Source: Streptomyces sp. 846.5
GTDB taxonomy: Bacteria; Actinomycetota; Actinomycetes; Streptomycetales; Streptomycetaceae
Direction: 5' to 3'
Assembly (NCBI RefSeq): GCF_004365705.1
Contig: NZ_SOBN01000002.1
Coordinates: 62,001 to 126,000, forward strand
DNA: 64,000 bases
The translations under genes were made by a program, and so were the position numbers. Of the stretch, positions 55,635-62,997 are shown one piece after another. The notes under the pieces were generated by a model. It worked only from the letters and a program-made list of their open reading frames with translations, was not told where the DNA came from and did no database searches. Position 1 is the stretch's first letter, and every line of letters starts with the position of its first letter.

Positions 55635-55844
55635 AGGGCCTGCCGCCGAACAACACGCGGATTCCGCTTCTGGCAGCCTTCCTTGTGATAAGCAACCCCC
55701 GGACCTGCGGCGCTCTAACCCGGACCCGGGCCGCGCTCTGGATGTTCGGACGGAAGCGATTGGGTATCACCGCAGGTGGTGGGCGCTCTACCACAGATGC
55801 GACAGGGAGAAGCGGAATCCGCGTGTTGTTCGGCGGCAGGCCCT
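55635..55844. repeat. 37-bp perfect inverted repeat around 136 bp
   Basis: Left arm 55635-55671 (AGGGCCTGCCGCCGAACAAC...) and right arm 55808-55844 are exact complements. The right arm leads directly into an IS4-type transposase remnant, so the arms could be IS ends or the result of an inversion. Confidence 0.65.
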
Positions 55845-55845
55845 T

Positions 55846-56047
55846 ATGCCACCCGGCTGCTGAAGCGCCTGGGGCCCGACATGTTGGTGCTGTGGGACCG
55901 GGGCTTCGACGGAAATGACTTCCTCGCCGCCGTACACGCTACTGGTGCACAGATCGTGGGCCGCATCAGCCAACGCCGTCGCCCGCCGGTCCTGAAGACC
56001 CTGACGGCCTCCTCCTACCTCTCCATCATCGGCGGTGTCGCGGTTCG
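55846..56047 (+). pseudogene. IS4-family transposase fragment
   Basis: Reads TRLLKRLGPDMLVLWDRGFD, GNDFLAAVHATGAQIVGRIS and SYLSIIGGVAVRI. WDRGF is the second-Asp region of IS4-type transposases. Both ends of the gene are missing. Confidence 0.65.
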
Positions 56048-56089
56048 CATCCCTGTATTACATATCTCTGAACCGCTATTCGGGCGACA

Positions 56090-56389
56090 CCCGGAGCCAT
56101 GCTGCCGCGCAGCATGCGGGGGAATCGGGGGATGTCGTGGCGCGCATGGTCGAGCTGGCCGGTACGGGTCCCGGTAGGCGCGAACTCGTACGCACGCTCG
56201 GCTACGGTCTCGCAGCCACCGCGCTGCCCACCTTCCCCACTCCGCCCGAACCGCGCTCGGACCCCCCGGTCGACCCGCGTGACAGCGCGGCCCAGGCCCA
56301 GGCTGCCAAGCTGATGCTGGGTCTGTTCGCCGATGCGGACGCACTGTACGGCGGCGGCAGGACGCGCCCCGCTCTGAAGCTCACCCTGG
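56090..56389 (+). pseudogene. C-terminal piece of a regulator, fused in frame
   Basis: Reads GDVVARMVELAGTGPGRREL, VRTLGYGLAATALPTF and AAKLMLGLFADADALYGGG, resembling the C-terminal half of a Streptomyces HTH regulator. It continues without a stop into the surface-protein fragment. The start and HTH are absent. Confidence 0.4.
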
Positions 56390-57001
56390 TGGCCCGTCAG
56401 TGCCCGGAGTACAGCGATGTGATGGCCAACCTGCTGCGCGACAACAACATGCAGTCGCTGCAGAAGCTGGGCAAGGACTCCGTGTACACCTCGGGCGAGC
56501 CGGTGGCCCCGGCCATCGAGGCGGCCAACGACCCGAACTGCACACCGCTGGTCGGCTGGAAATTCACCCTCGGGCAAGGCATCGGCGCCGACTTCCAGGG
56601 CCTGCCACGGTCACCCCCAGCCCGACAGCTGGCCCAGCCCACCACAGAGGCCTCCACGCCCCTGCTGGACACCCTGGGCAACGCGACCGGGCAGACCCTG
56701 GCCGGCGCCACCACCCTGACGCTGGACAGCGCCCTGACCACGGTGGCCAACCGCCCAGCTGACCTGCACCGTCACCAACACCTTCCACGCCAGGCCGCAT
56801 CCCACACCGACCACCAGCACAGCGACCACCCCAGCCCCCAGCACCGCACCAGCCCCCGGTCACAGCAGCAGCACCCCCGAACTGGCTGAAACCGGCGCTC
56901 CGCCGATGACCGAATTGCTCACCGTCCTCTTCGGCGTTCTCCTGGCCTCCGCGGGCCTCATCGCGTTCACCCGGATGCGGCGGTCCGGCCGTCGCCGCTG
57001 A
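56390..57001 (+). pseudogene. Sortase-anchored (LAETG) surface protein, truncated and frameshifted
   Basis: CPEYSDVMANLLRDNNMQSL, PLVGWKFTLGQGIGADFQGL and STPLLDTLGNATGQTL resemble Streptomyces cell-wall surface proteins. Near 56750 the frame shifts to LTCTVTNTFHARPHPTPTTS, a Pro/Thr wall-spanning linker. It ends LAETGAPP, a hydrophobic helix (LLTVLFGVLLASAGLIAF) and RRSGRRR at 57001. LAXTG followed by a helix and basic tail is the class E sortase signal of actinobacteria. No start or signal peptide remains. Confidence 0.65.
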
Positions 57002-57020
57002 CGACAACGGACAAATCGCG

Positions 57021-57893
57021 TCAGCGGGCAGCTGCGGCCGGTACCACCAGCAGCGGGCAGTGCGAGCGATGCAGCAGGCCACGGCTGGTCGAACCGAGCA
57101 CCATGCCGCGGAAGCCGCCCACTCCGCGAGAGCCGACGACCAGGCACCGCGCCCTGCGAGAGGCGGTGGCCAGCATCAGAGCAGGGTTGCCGGTCAGTAC
57201 CTCCCACGCCACCGTTGTGTCCGGGTACTTCTCCGTCCACCCGGCCAGGGCCTGCGACACGTCGAGCCGGGCCTCCTCCAGGAACTCGGGCAGACCTGCC
57301 TCACGCGGTCGGCGGACCTCGACCGCGAGCAGCCCCCCGTCGCCACGCGCCGCCTCCTCGAAGGCCGTTTCGACGGCACGCTCCGAGGCGGCTGATCCGT
57401 CCACGCCCACGACGACCGGTCCATCGCCCGAAACCGCATGCGGTTCTGGTACCAGGGCAAGCGGGCACGGCGTATGGCCGACGAGGGACGAGCCCTTGCC
57501 GCCCGGCATGAAGAAGATGTCGTTCTCCGTCAGGTGTCGGACGCCGAGCACCAGCTGGGACGCACCCTCGGCCGCCTCGCGCAGGACGTGGACGGCCCGC
57601 CCCTCCGCGAGCCGCGTGGTGACGGCCAGCCCGGGGTGACGCTCCAGGGCGACCGTTCGAGCCTCCTCCAGCAGCCGCTCGCCCGTGGCCCGGAAGCGTG
57701 TCGACCACAGGTGGGCCGGATGCTCTTCGGTGGTCCGCGGCGAGCTGCCGGCAGGCCAGTCCTGGCTGTGCAGGAGGAGAAGCGGCAGTCCGCGCCAGGC
57801 AGCCTCGTCAGCGGCCCACATCACCGCTGCCCTGCTCACCTCGGAACGCGACACCCCCGCGACCACGGGCCCACCTGCCAAGGTGCTGTTCAT
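57021..57893 (-). CDS. Universal stress protein, two UspA domains
   Basis: 290 residues. Domain 1 (about 8-145) begins PVVAGVSRSEVSRAAVMWAA. Domain 2 (about 155-287) begins PVVVGVDGSAASERAVETAF and keeps the ATP-binding loop VVGSRGVGGFRGMVLGSTS. In domain 1 that loop is degenerate (GVRHLTEND). Tandem USPs of this kind respond to oxygen limitation and other stress in actinobacteria. A DosR-like box lies 28 bp upstream of its start. Confidence 0.88.
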   Translation of the reverse strand: MNSTLAGGPVVAGVSRSEVSRAAVMWAADEAAWRGLPLLLLHSQDWPAGSSPRTTEEHPAHLWSTRFRATGERLLEEARTVALERHPGLAVTTRLAEGRAVHVLREAAEGASQLVLGVRHLTENDIFFMPGGKGSSLVGHTPCPLALVPEPHAVSGDGPVVVGVDGSAASERAVETAFEEAARGDGGLLAVEVRRPREAGLPEFLEEARLDVSQALAGWTEKYPDTTVAWEVLTGNPALMLATASRRARCLVVGSRGVGGFRGMVLGSTSRGLLHRSHCPLLVVPAAAAR

Positions 57894-57920
57894 GTGGTGC
57901 TCCCTTCCGAACAGCGTCGC

Positions 57921-57934
57921 GGGACCCCGGTCCC
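57921..57934. promoter_or_regulatory. DosR/DevR-like box before the first usp gene
   Basis: GGGACCCCGGTCCC has the half-sites GGGAC and GTCCC with a 4-base spacer, as in the known GGGACTWWAGTCCC core. It lies 28 bp upstream of the start codon on the minus strand. Confidence 0.5.
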
Positions 57935-58124
57935 TGTCCGGAGACCCACTCGAGCGCTTGTCTCATCCCACCCCGTACGGCTGCGACGCGCCACGTGCCG
58001 ACAGTCCCGGGCGGAGGACCGAGCGGCCCTACTGTGGCCTTGGGACGACCGGCGGATGTGGGACCTTCGGCCTGTCCAGGAGCGCCGATCGGCGCTGTTG
58101 CTCATCCTCCTGGCGAGGGAGGCT

Positions 58125-58173
58125 TGAAGGGTGATCCCTGAAGGGTGATCCCTGAAGGGTGATCCCTGAAGGG
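58125..58173. repeat. Tandem 14-bp repeat with GGG-N4-CCC dyads
   Basis: Three exact copies of TGAAGGGTGATCCC and half a fourth. Each contains GGGTGATCCC. A further GGGCCATCCC lies near 58221, before the Acg-like gene at 58247. The arrangement suggests a multi-site operator for the divergent genes; no binding protein is known. Confidence 0.6.
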
Positions 58174-58246
58174 AGCCCGCGATGGAACACACTCCGCCCA
58201 CCGTCGGCGACGATGAGGGCCATCCCGGGGTGAAGGAGAGATCATC

Positions 58247-59269
58247 ATGGCCGAGCCGGTCCTGAGCCCGGAACAACTGCGCATGTTGGCCGCCGCCGGG
58301 GGCGCGGCACCGTCCTTGCACAACAGCCAGCCGTGGCGCTTCTCCCCGAAGCCCGACGGGAACGGGATCCTGGTCCACTGCGACCCGCAGCGGGCCGTTC
58401 CGCTGACCGATCCATTCGGCAGGGCGCTGCACGTCTCGGTGGGCGCCGCCGTGTTCAACCTGCGGGTCGCGGCCCACCACCTCGGCCGGTGTGCGGAGGT
58501 GCGGTTGCTTCCCGACCCTGACGATCCGCGGCTGCTCGCCGAGCTCGATCTCTCCGCAGCGACCGGTACCGGTTCGCCGGTCCCGTTCGGCCGCGACCTC
58601 TTCCCCGCGATCGCCGAGCGCCACTCCAGCCGCCAGCCGTTCACCAACCGCGACGTCCCGGAGAGCGACCTCGGCGAGCTCATCGCGGCAGCGGACGACG
58701 AGGAGGTGCTGCTGACCCCGCTGGAGGAGGCCGGAGTGCGCCGCGTCCTCGCCGTCACGGCCGAGGCCGAGAACCGGACCATCGCCGACCTGGCACGCCA
58801 GGCCGAAATCGAACGCTGGCTGCGCCTGGAGGAACCCGCCACCGACGGGATCCCGGCGGCCGCCCTCGGCCCGCAGGACCACGACGCCCGGGTACCCATG
58901 CGCCATTTCACCGGACGGACGTCCGCCGCACCCGCCATGCCGACCCAACGCTTCGAGGCCCTCCCCCAGGTATGCACCCTCAGCACCCGAACCGACCTTC
59001 CGGCGGACTGGCTGCGCACCGGGCAGGCCCTGGAGCGCGTCTGGCTGCTGGCCACCGTCCACGGCCTGCGTGTCTCCGTCCTGCACCAGGCTGTGGAGTG
59101 GGCCGACACGCGCTGGCGGCTGCGCGACCCCGACGAGCCTGCCGGGCACATCCAACTGCTTGCGCGGGTGGGCTTCGGACCGCCCGGTCCGGCCACCCCG
59201 CGCCGTCCGTTGGAGGAGGTCCTCGATCTGGACGGCTACCAGGGCGCGCCTGGACGGCTGACATCCTGA
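58247..59269 (+). CDS. Acg-family FMN-binding nitroreductase-like protein
   Basis: 340 residues from ATG 58247 behind AAGGAGAGA. Early motif SLHNSQPWRF (FMN site), RAVPLTDPFGRALHVSVGAA, and AERHSSRQPFTNRDVPESDL mark the Acg group (mycobacterial Acg/Rv2032-like), which lacks typical nitroreductase activity and may store flavin. These genes belong to hypoxia regulons elsewhere. It is divergent from usp1 and convergent with usp2. Confidence 0.85.
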   Translation: MAEPVLSPEQLRMLAAAGGAAPSLHNSQPWRFSPKPDGNGILVHCDPQRAVPLTDPFGRALHVSVGAAVFNLRVAAHHLGRCAEVRLLPDPDDPRLLAELDLSAATGTGSPVPFGRDLFPAIAERHSSRQPFTNRDVPESDLGELIAAADDEEVLLTPLEEAGVRRVLAVTAEAENRTIADLARQAEIERWLRLEEPATDGIPAAALGPQDHDARVPMRHFTGRTSAAPAMPTQRFEALPQVCTLSTRTDLPADWLRTGQALERVWLLATVHGLRVSVLHQAVEWADTRWRLRDPDEPAGHIQLLARVGFGPPGPATPRRPLEEVLDLDGYQGAPGRLTS

Positions 59270-59310
59270 ACGTCGTCACCCGCGCCGGCTGCGGAGGCAC
59301 ACCACGGCCA

Positions 59311-59348
59311 AGGGCGGGGTACACCGGCGTGCCGGTGTACCCCGCCCT
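59311..59348. terminator. Bidirectional terminator
   Basis: A perfect 18-bp stem beginning AGGGCGGGGTACACCGGC, loop GT, between the convergent Acg-like and usp2 genes. Confidence 0.8.
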
Positions 59349-59364
59349 GACGGCGGCGGGTTCC

Positions 59365-60264
59365 TCAACTGTGCGGGACCACCGCGACCGGGCAGTGCGC
59401 GTGGTGCAGCACCCGCTGGGCCACATGGCCCAGCGGCAGGGCGAAGGGGTGCTTCCGGCGCTGGGCGCCGATCACGACCAGCGCGGTGCCGGCGGAGGCC
59501 TCCACCAGCGCGCCCTCCGGTTCGTCCATGGTCACCTGCTGGACCACCTCGACATCGGGGAACTCCTTGTGGGCGCGGGCGAGCACCTCGGTCAGCTCCA
59601 TGCTCTCCGCGCGGTCGCGCCGGATCCGATCGAGCGGCGGGACGACGACGATGCCCGGGTAGCTCTGCGGGTACATCCAGGTGCGGATCACCCGCAGCGG
59701 CACACCACGGCGCTGGGCCTCGCCGAAGGCGAAGTCGATCGGGGCGTCCGTCTCATCGGGTGCGGCTCCCAGGACCACGTCAGCGCCGTGGGGGACTTCG
59801 GCGGCCCGGACCACGACCACCGGCACAGGAGCGTGCGCGACCAGCCGCTGGCTGACCGACCCCAGCATGGTGGCGGCGAAGCGGTTGTGCCCGCGCGTGC
59901 CCACGACCAGCATGGAGTCGGCCCCCGCTGTGCGGATCAACCCCTGGACCGGCTCCTCCGGCAGGACCTCGACGTCCACCTGGAGGTCGCCGTACTGGGC
60001 GAGGACCCGCTCACGCGACTGCCGGACCAGTTCCCCGGCGCCCTCCCGGGCACCGATGGCGATGTCGCCCTGCTCCTTGGCCGGAACCTGGTACGGCGCC
60101 AGACTCCAGGAGTGGGCGATCCGCAGCGGCACCGCACGGCGGGCGGCCTCGGCGGCGGCCCAGTCCAGCGCCTCACGGGCCGGCACCGAGGCGTCGATGC
60201 CGACCACGACCCGCGCCGGCTGCCCGTGCTGTTCCGGGTTCCGACGCGCCGACGGCTCGTTCAT
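59365..60264 (-). CDS. Universal stress protein, two UspA domains
   Basis: 299 residues. Domain 1 begins RVVVGIDASVPAREALDWAA with the ATP loop VVGTRGHNRFAATMLGSVSQ. Domain 2 begins DVVLGAAPDETDAPIDFAFG and has a changed loop (GAQRRKHPFALPLGHVA). It follows gap by 26 bp and is probably cotranscribed. Only domain 1 seems able to bind ATP here, the reverse of the first USP in this cluster. Confidence 0.88.
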   Translation of the reverse strand: MNEPSARRNPEQHGQPARVVVGIDASVPAREALDWAAAEAARRAVPLRIAHSWSLAPYQVPAKEQGDIAIGAREGAGELVRQSRERVLAQYGDLQVDVEVLPEEPVQGLIRTAGADSMLVVGTRGHNRFAATMLGSVSQRLVAHAPVPVVVVRAAEVPHGADVVLGAAPDETDAPIDFAFGEAQRRGVPLRVIRTWMYPQSYPGIVVVPPLDRIRRDRAESMELTEVLARAHKEFPDVEVVQQVTMDEPEGALVEASAGTALVVIGAQRRKHPFALPLGHVAQRVLHHAHCPVAVVPHS

Positions 60265-60290
60265 GACTTACCCCTCCCCACGGTCCGTGA

Positions 60291-61310
60291 TCACTGCAGC
60301 CGGTCGGCGACGTACTGGGTGAGATCGATCAGCCGGTTGCTGTAGCCCCACTCGTTGTCGTACCAGCCGAAGACCTTGACCAGGTCGCCGTGGGCCTGGG
60401 TCAGTGCGGCGTCGAAGATGCAGGAGGCGGGGTCGCCGATCACGTCGCGGGACACGATCGGGGCGGTGGTGACCCGCAGGATCCCGTTCAGCGGACCTGC
60501 GGCGGCTTCGGCGAAGGCGGCGTTGACCTCGTCGGCGGAGACGTCGCGGCCCAGGACCACGGTCAGGTCGGTCAGCGAGCCGTCCTCGACCGGGACCCGG
60601 ATCGCGATGCCGTCCAGCAGCCCGTCCAGGGCGGGCAGCACCAGGCCGACCGCGCGGGCCGCGCCGGTGCTGGTGGGGATGATGCTCACGGCCGCGGACC
60701 GGCCGCGCCGCAGGTCCTTGTGCGGACCGTCCAGCAGGGCCTGGTCGTTGGTGTAGCCGTGGACGGTGGTCAGCAGGCCCTTGACGATGCCGAAGCGCTC
60801 GTGCAGCACCTGCACCATCGGGGCGACGCAGTTGGTGGTGCAGGAGGCGCAGGAGACGATCTGGTGCAGCTCGGGATCGTAGTCGCCCTCGTTGACGCCC
60901 ATGACCACCGTGGCGTCCACGCCCTTGCCCGGCGCAGAGAGCAGCACCTTGCGGGCGCCGGCCTTGAGGTGCAGGGCGGCGTCCTCGCGGGTGCGGAAGC
61001 GCCCGGTGGACTCGATCACGACGTCCACACCGTACCGGTCCCAGGCGAGCGCGGCCGGGTCCCGCTGGGCGGTGACCGCGATGCGGTGGTCGTCGACGCT
61101 GATCGAGTCGGCGTCGTACCCGACGGTCCGGGCCAGGCGGCCGTAGGTGGAGTCGTACTCCAGCAGGTGGGCCAGGGTCGCGGTGGGAGCGATGTCGTTG
61201 ACGGCCACCACCTCCAGGCCGGTGCCGTCGCCGTCGCTGCGCTCCAGGACGCCGCGCAGGTAGTTGCGTCCGATCCGGCCGAAGCCGTTGATGCCGATAC
61301 GGACCGTCAT
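60291..61310 (-). CDS. gap: Glyceraldehyde-3-phosphate dehydrogenase
   Basis: 339 residues from ATG 61310 behind GAGGGGAAAC. NAD loop NGFGRIGRNYLRG, active-site SCASCTTNCVAPM (catalytic Cys about residue 158), and C-terminal WYDNEWGYSNRLIDL. It interconverts glyceraldehyde-3-phosphate and 1,3-bisphosphoglycerate. Placement among stress genes suggests a second copy besides the housekeeping gap. It forms an operon with usp2. Confidence 0.92.
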   Translation of the reverse strand: MTVRIGINGFGRIGRNYLRGVLERSDGDGTGLEVVAVNDIAPTATLAHLLEYDSTYGRLARTVGYDADSISVDDHRIAVTAQRDPAALAWDRYGVDVVIESTGRFRTREDAALHLKAGARKVLLSAPGKGVDATVVMGVNEGDYDPELHQIVSCASCTTNCVAPMVQVLHERFGIVKGLLTTVHGYTNDQALLDGPHKDLRRGRSAAVSIIPTSTGAARAVGLVLPALDGLLDGIAIRVPVEDGSLTDLTVVLGRDVSADEVNAAFAEAAAGPLNGILRVTTAPIVSRDVIGDPASCIFDAALTQAHGDLVKVFGWYDNEWGYSNRLIDLTQYVADRLQ

Positions 61311-61444
61311 GGTCGTTTCCCCTCAAGCTGGTTGGTGCGGATCCGGGTCGCTCTCATGCTTGTTGCGCAGGCCGGCCGACGGCAGGTGCCACAAGGCCCT
61401 TCCGTGGTCCGTTGGTCCCTGGGGTCCGCGACCACCGGGCGTAC

Positions 61445-61981
61445 TCAGCCGCGCGGTTCCTTCTCCAGCTGGGCCGCGATGCCATGGGCCCAGGTGCTGA
61501 TCTGCTCCGCGTCCTGGTAGTCGCCGGCCGCTCCGCGCCGCGCCAGGGCGCGGGCCAGGTACCCGGAGGCGTCGGGGGCCAGCCGCCCCCCGAAGGTGGT
61601 GTGGCCGCGGGCCTGCAGCCGTCGTGCGGCACGGACCGCGCCGGGCACCGGCGGGATCTCGCGTTGGTTGGCGCTGTCGTCCAGCGGTCCGCTGCTGAAC
61701 AGCCACACCGGGCGGCCGTGCAGGGACCGGCCATGGCGCCTGGCGAACCGCCGGGCGTCACGGTGCCATTGGGACGCGTACAGCGCACCGCCCAGGACCA
61801 CGGCGTCGAAGCCGTTCACATCGCGGACCTGCCCGGCCGGGAGCACCTCCGCCTTGCAGCCGTCCTCCACCAGTGTCGCACCGATCAGGTCGGCAATGGC
61901 CCGGGTCGATCCGTGCCGGGTGCCGTAGGCGACCAGGACGCGTCGCGGACCGAAGTCGTGTTCACTGCTCGCAGTGGTCAT
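61445..61981 (-). CDS. Flavodoxin-domain protein
   Basis: 178 residues from ATG 61981 behind GGGAGGCTC. VLVAYGTRHGSTRAIADLIG is the FMN phosphate loop; GFDAVVLGGALYASQWHRDA and PVWLFSSGPL are the later flavin loops. This resembles protoporphyrinogen-oxidase-type (HemG-like) flavodoxins of actinobacterial stress regulons. A DosR-like box is 31 bp upstream. Confidence 0.85.
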   Translation of the reverse strand: MTTASSEHDFGPRRVLVAYGTRHGSTRAIADLIGATLVEDGCKAEVLPAGQVRDVNGFDAVVLGGALYASQWHRDARRFARRHGRSLHGRPVWLFSSGPLDDSANQREIPPVPGAVRAARRLQARGHTTFGGRLAPDASGYLARALARRGAAGDYQDAEQISTWAHGIAAQLEKEPRG

Positions 61982-62011
61982 CTCAGAGCCTCCCTGGCTC
62001 CCGGCCTCGTG

Positions 62012-62031
62012 CCAGGGGCAGCCGTCCCTGG
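62012..62031. promoter_or_regulatory. DosR/DevR-like box before the flavodoxin gene
   Basis: CCAGGGGCAGCCGTCCCTGG contains GGGGC-N4-GTCCC, one change from the GGGAC/GTCCC pair, within a longer dyad CCAGGG/CCCTGG. It starts 31 bp upstream of the start codon, nearly the spacing seen at usp1. Confidence 0.4.
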
Positions 62032-62177
62032 TCACTTCGAGCGTGGTCCCGCCCCGACGGGTCCGCCATGGGCCGGACGGGCGCGAAGGGGGCCGACCGG
62101 CCCACTCGCGACGAGAACCCTCCGCGCCACAGTGAAGGGGAAGGGAACTCGCTGCAGGAGCGGAGGAGGAGGCAGTC

Positions 62178-62374
62178 ATGTGGTTGATCGGCGTCGTGAT
62201 GGTCGTAGTGGGATTCGTGAGCATCGTCGGCTTCAACGCCGCCTACATCCCCTGGCTGTTGATCGGCCTGGGCGCCGTGATCATCGTCAAGGGCTCCAGC
62301 CACTACCGGCCGACCACTACCGGGGCGAGACCGGTAGCTTTGTCGAGGAGCGCCACAACTTCGGCAAGGACTAG
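62178..62374 (+). pseudogene. Small membrane protein, frameshifted
   Basis: ATG 62178 behind GGAGGAGGA starts MWLIGVVMVVVGFVSIVGFN, followed by a second helix (IPWLLIGLGAVIIVKGSS). At about 62311 sense moves to another frame, RGETGSFVEERHNFGKD, ending at TAG 62374. One missing base would give a 65-residue two-helix protein. Confidence 0.5.
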
Positions 62375-62398
62375 CTCGAACAGTTCCGGGAAGCTTCG

Positions 62399-62560
62399 AT
62401 GCGCGCACTGGTGCTGGGCGGCGGCGGCCTGACCGGGATCGCCTGGGAACGGGGCACGGTCGCCGGGCTGGCGGCGGCCGGCACCGACCTGGCCGCCGCC
62501 GATCTGGTGATCGGCACCTCCGCCGGAGCGATCGTGGGCGTCCACCTGGCCGCCGCATCC
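62399..62560 (+). pseudogene. Patatin-like phospholipase N-terminal fragment
   Basis: Begins MRALVLGGGGLTGIAWERGT (oxyanion glycines) and has the nucleophile motif GTSAGA. The catalytic Asp and remaining 200 residues are missing. The frame continues without a stop into the pntA fragment. Confidence 0.65.
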
Positions 62561-62724
62561 GGGTCTCCGCCGGGCGCTTCGGAGAACGCGGCGCCCGGCC
62601 GGCCGGATCGTCGGCGGACTCGGGCCAGTCACCCTGTCGCGCTGGACCTGGGCGCTGCTGCAGTCGCACGACACGGCGGAGGCCGGGCGCCGGCTGGGCA
62701 GACTCGGGCACCGCTGCTCCACCC

Positions 62725-62997
62725 CGGCCTGGTCCGGGACTGGGCCGACCAGAGCGTCACCGCCGTCAGCCTGGACCTGCTGCCCCGCGCGCTCAGCCGC
62801 GCCCAGTCGATGGACGCGCTGACCTCGCAGGCCAACATCGCCGGCTACAAGGCGGCCCTGGTCGCGGCAGACTCCTACGACCGCTACTTCCCGATGCTGA
62901 CCACGGCGGCCGGCACCTCCAAGCCCGCCGCGGTCCTGGTCCTCGGGACCGGTGTGGCCGGACTGCAGGCGATCGCGACCGCGCGTCGACTGGGCGC
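62725..62997 (+). pseudogene. pntA: NAD(P) transhydrogenase alpha subunit fragment
   Basis: Reads SVTAVSLDLLPRALSRAQSM, DALTSQANIAGYKAALVAAD and VLVLGTGVAGLQAIATARRL, the middle part of PntA with its NAD-binding GTGVAG loop. The N-terminal and C-terminal parts are missing; it is fused to patatin and followed at once by pntB sequence. Confidence 0.75.
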
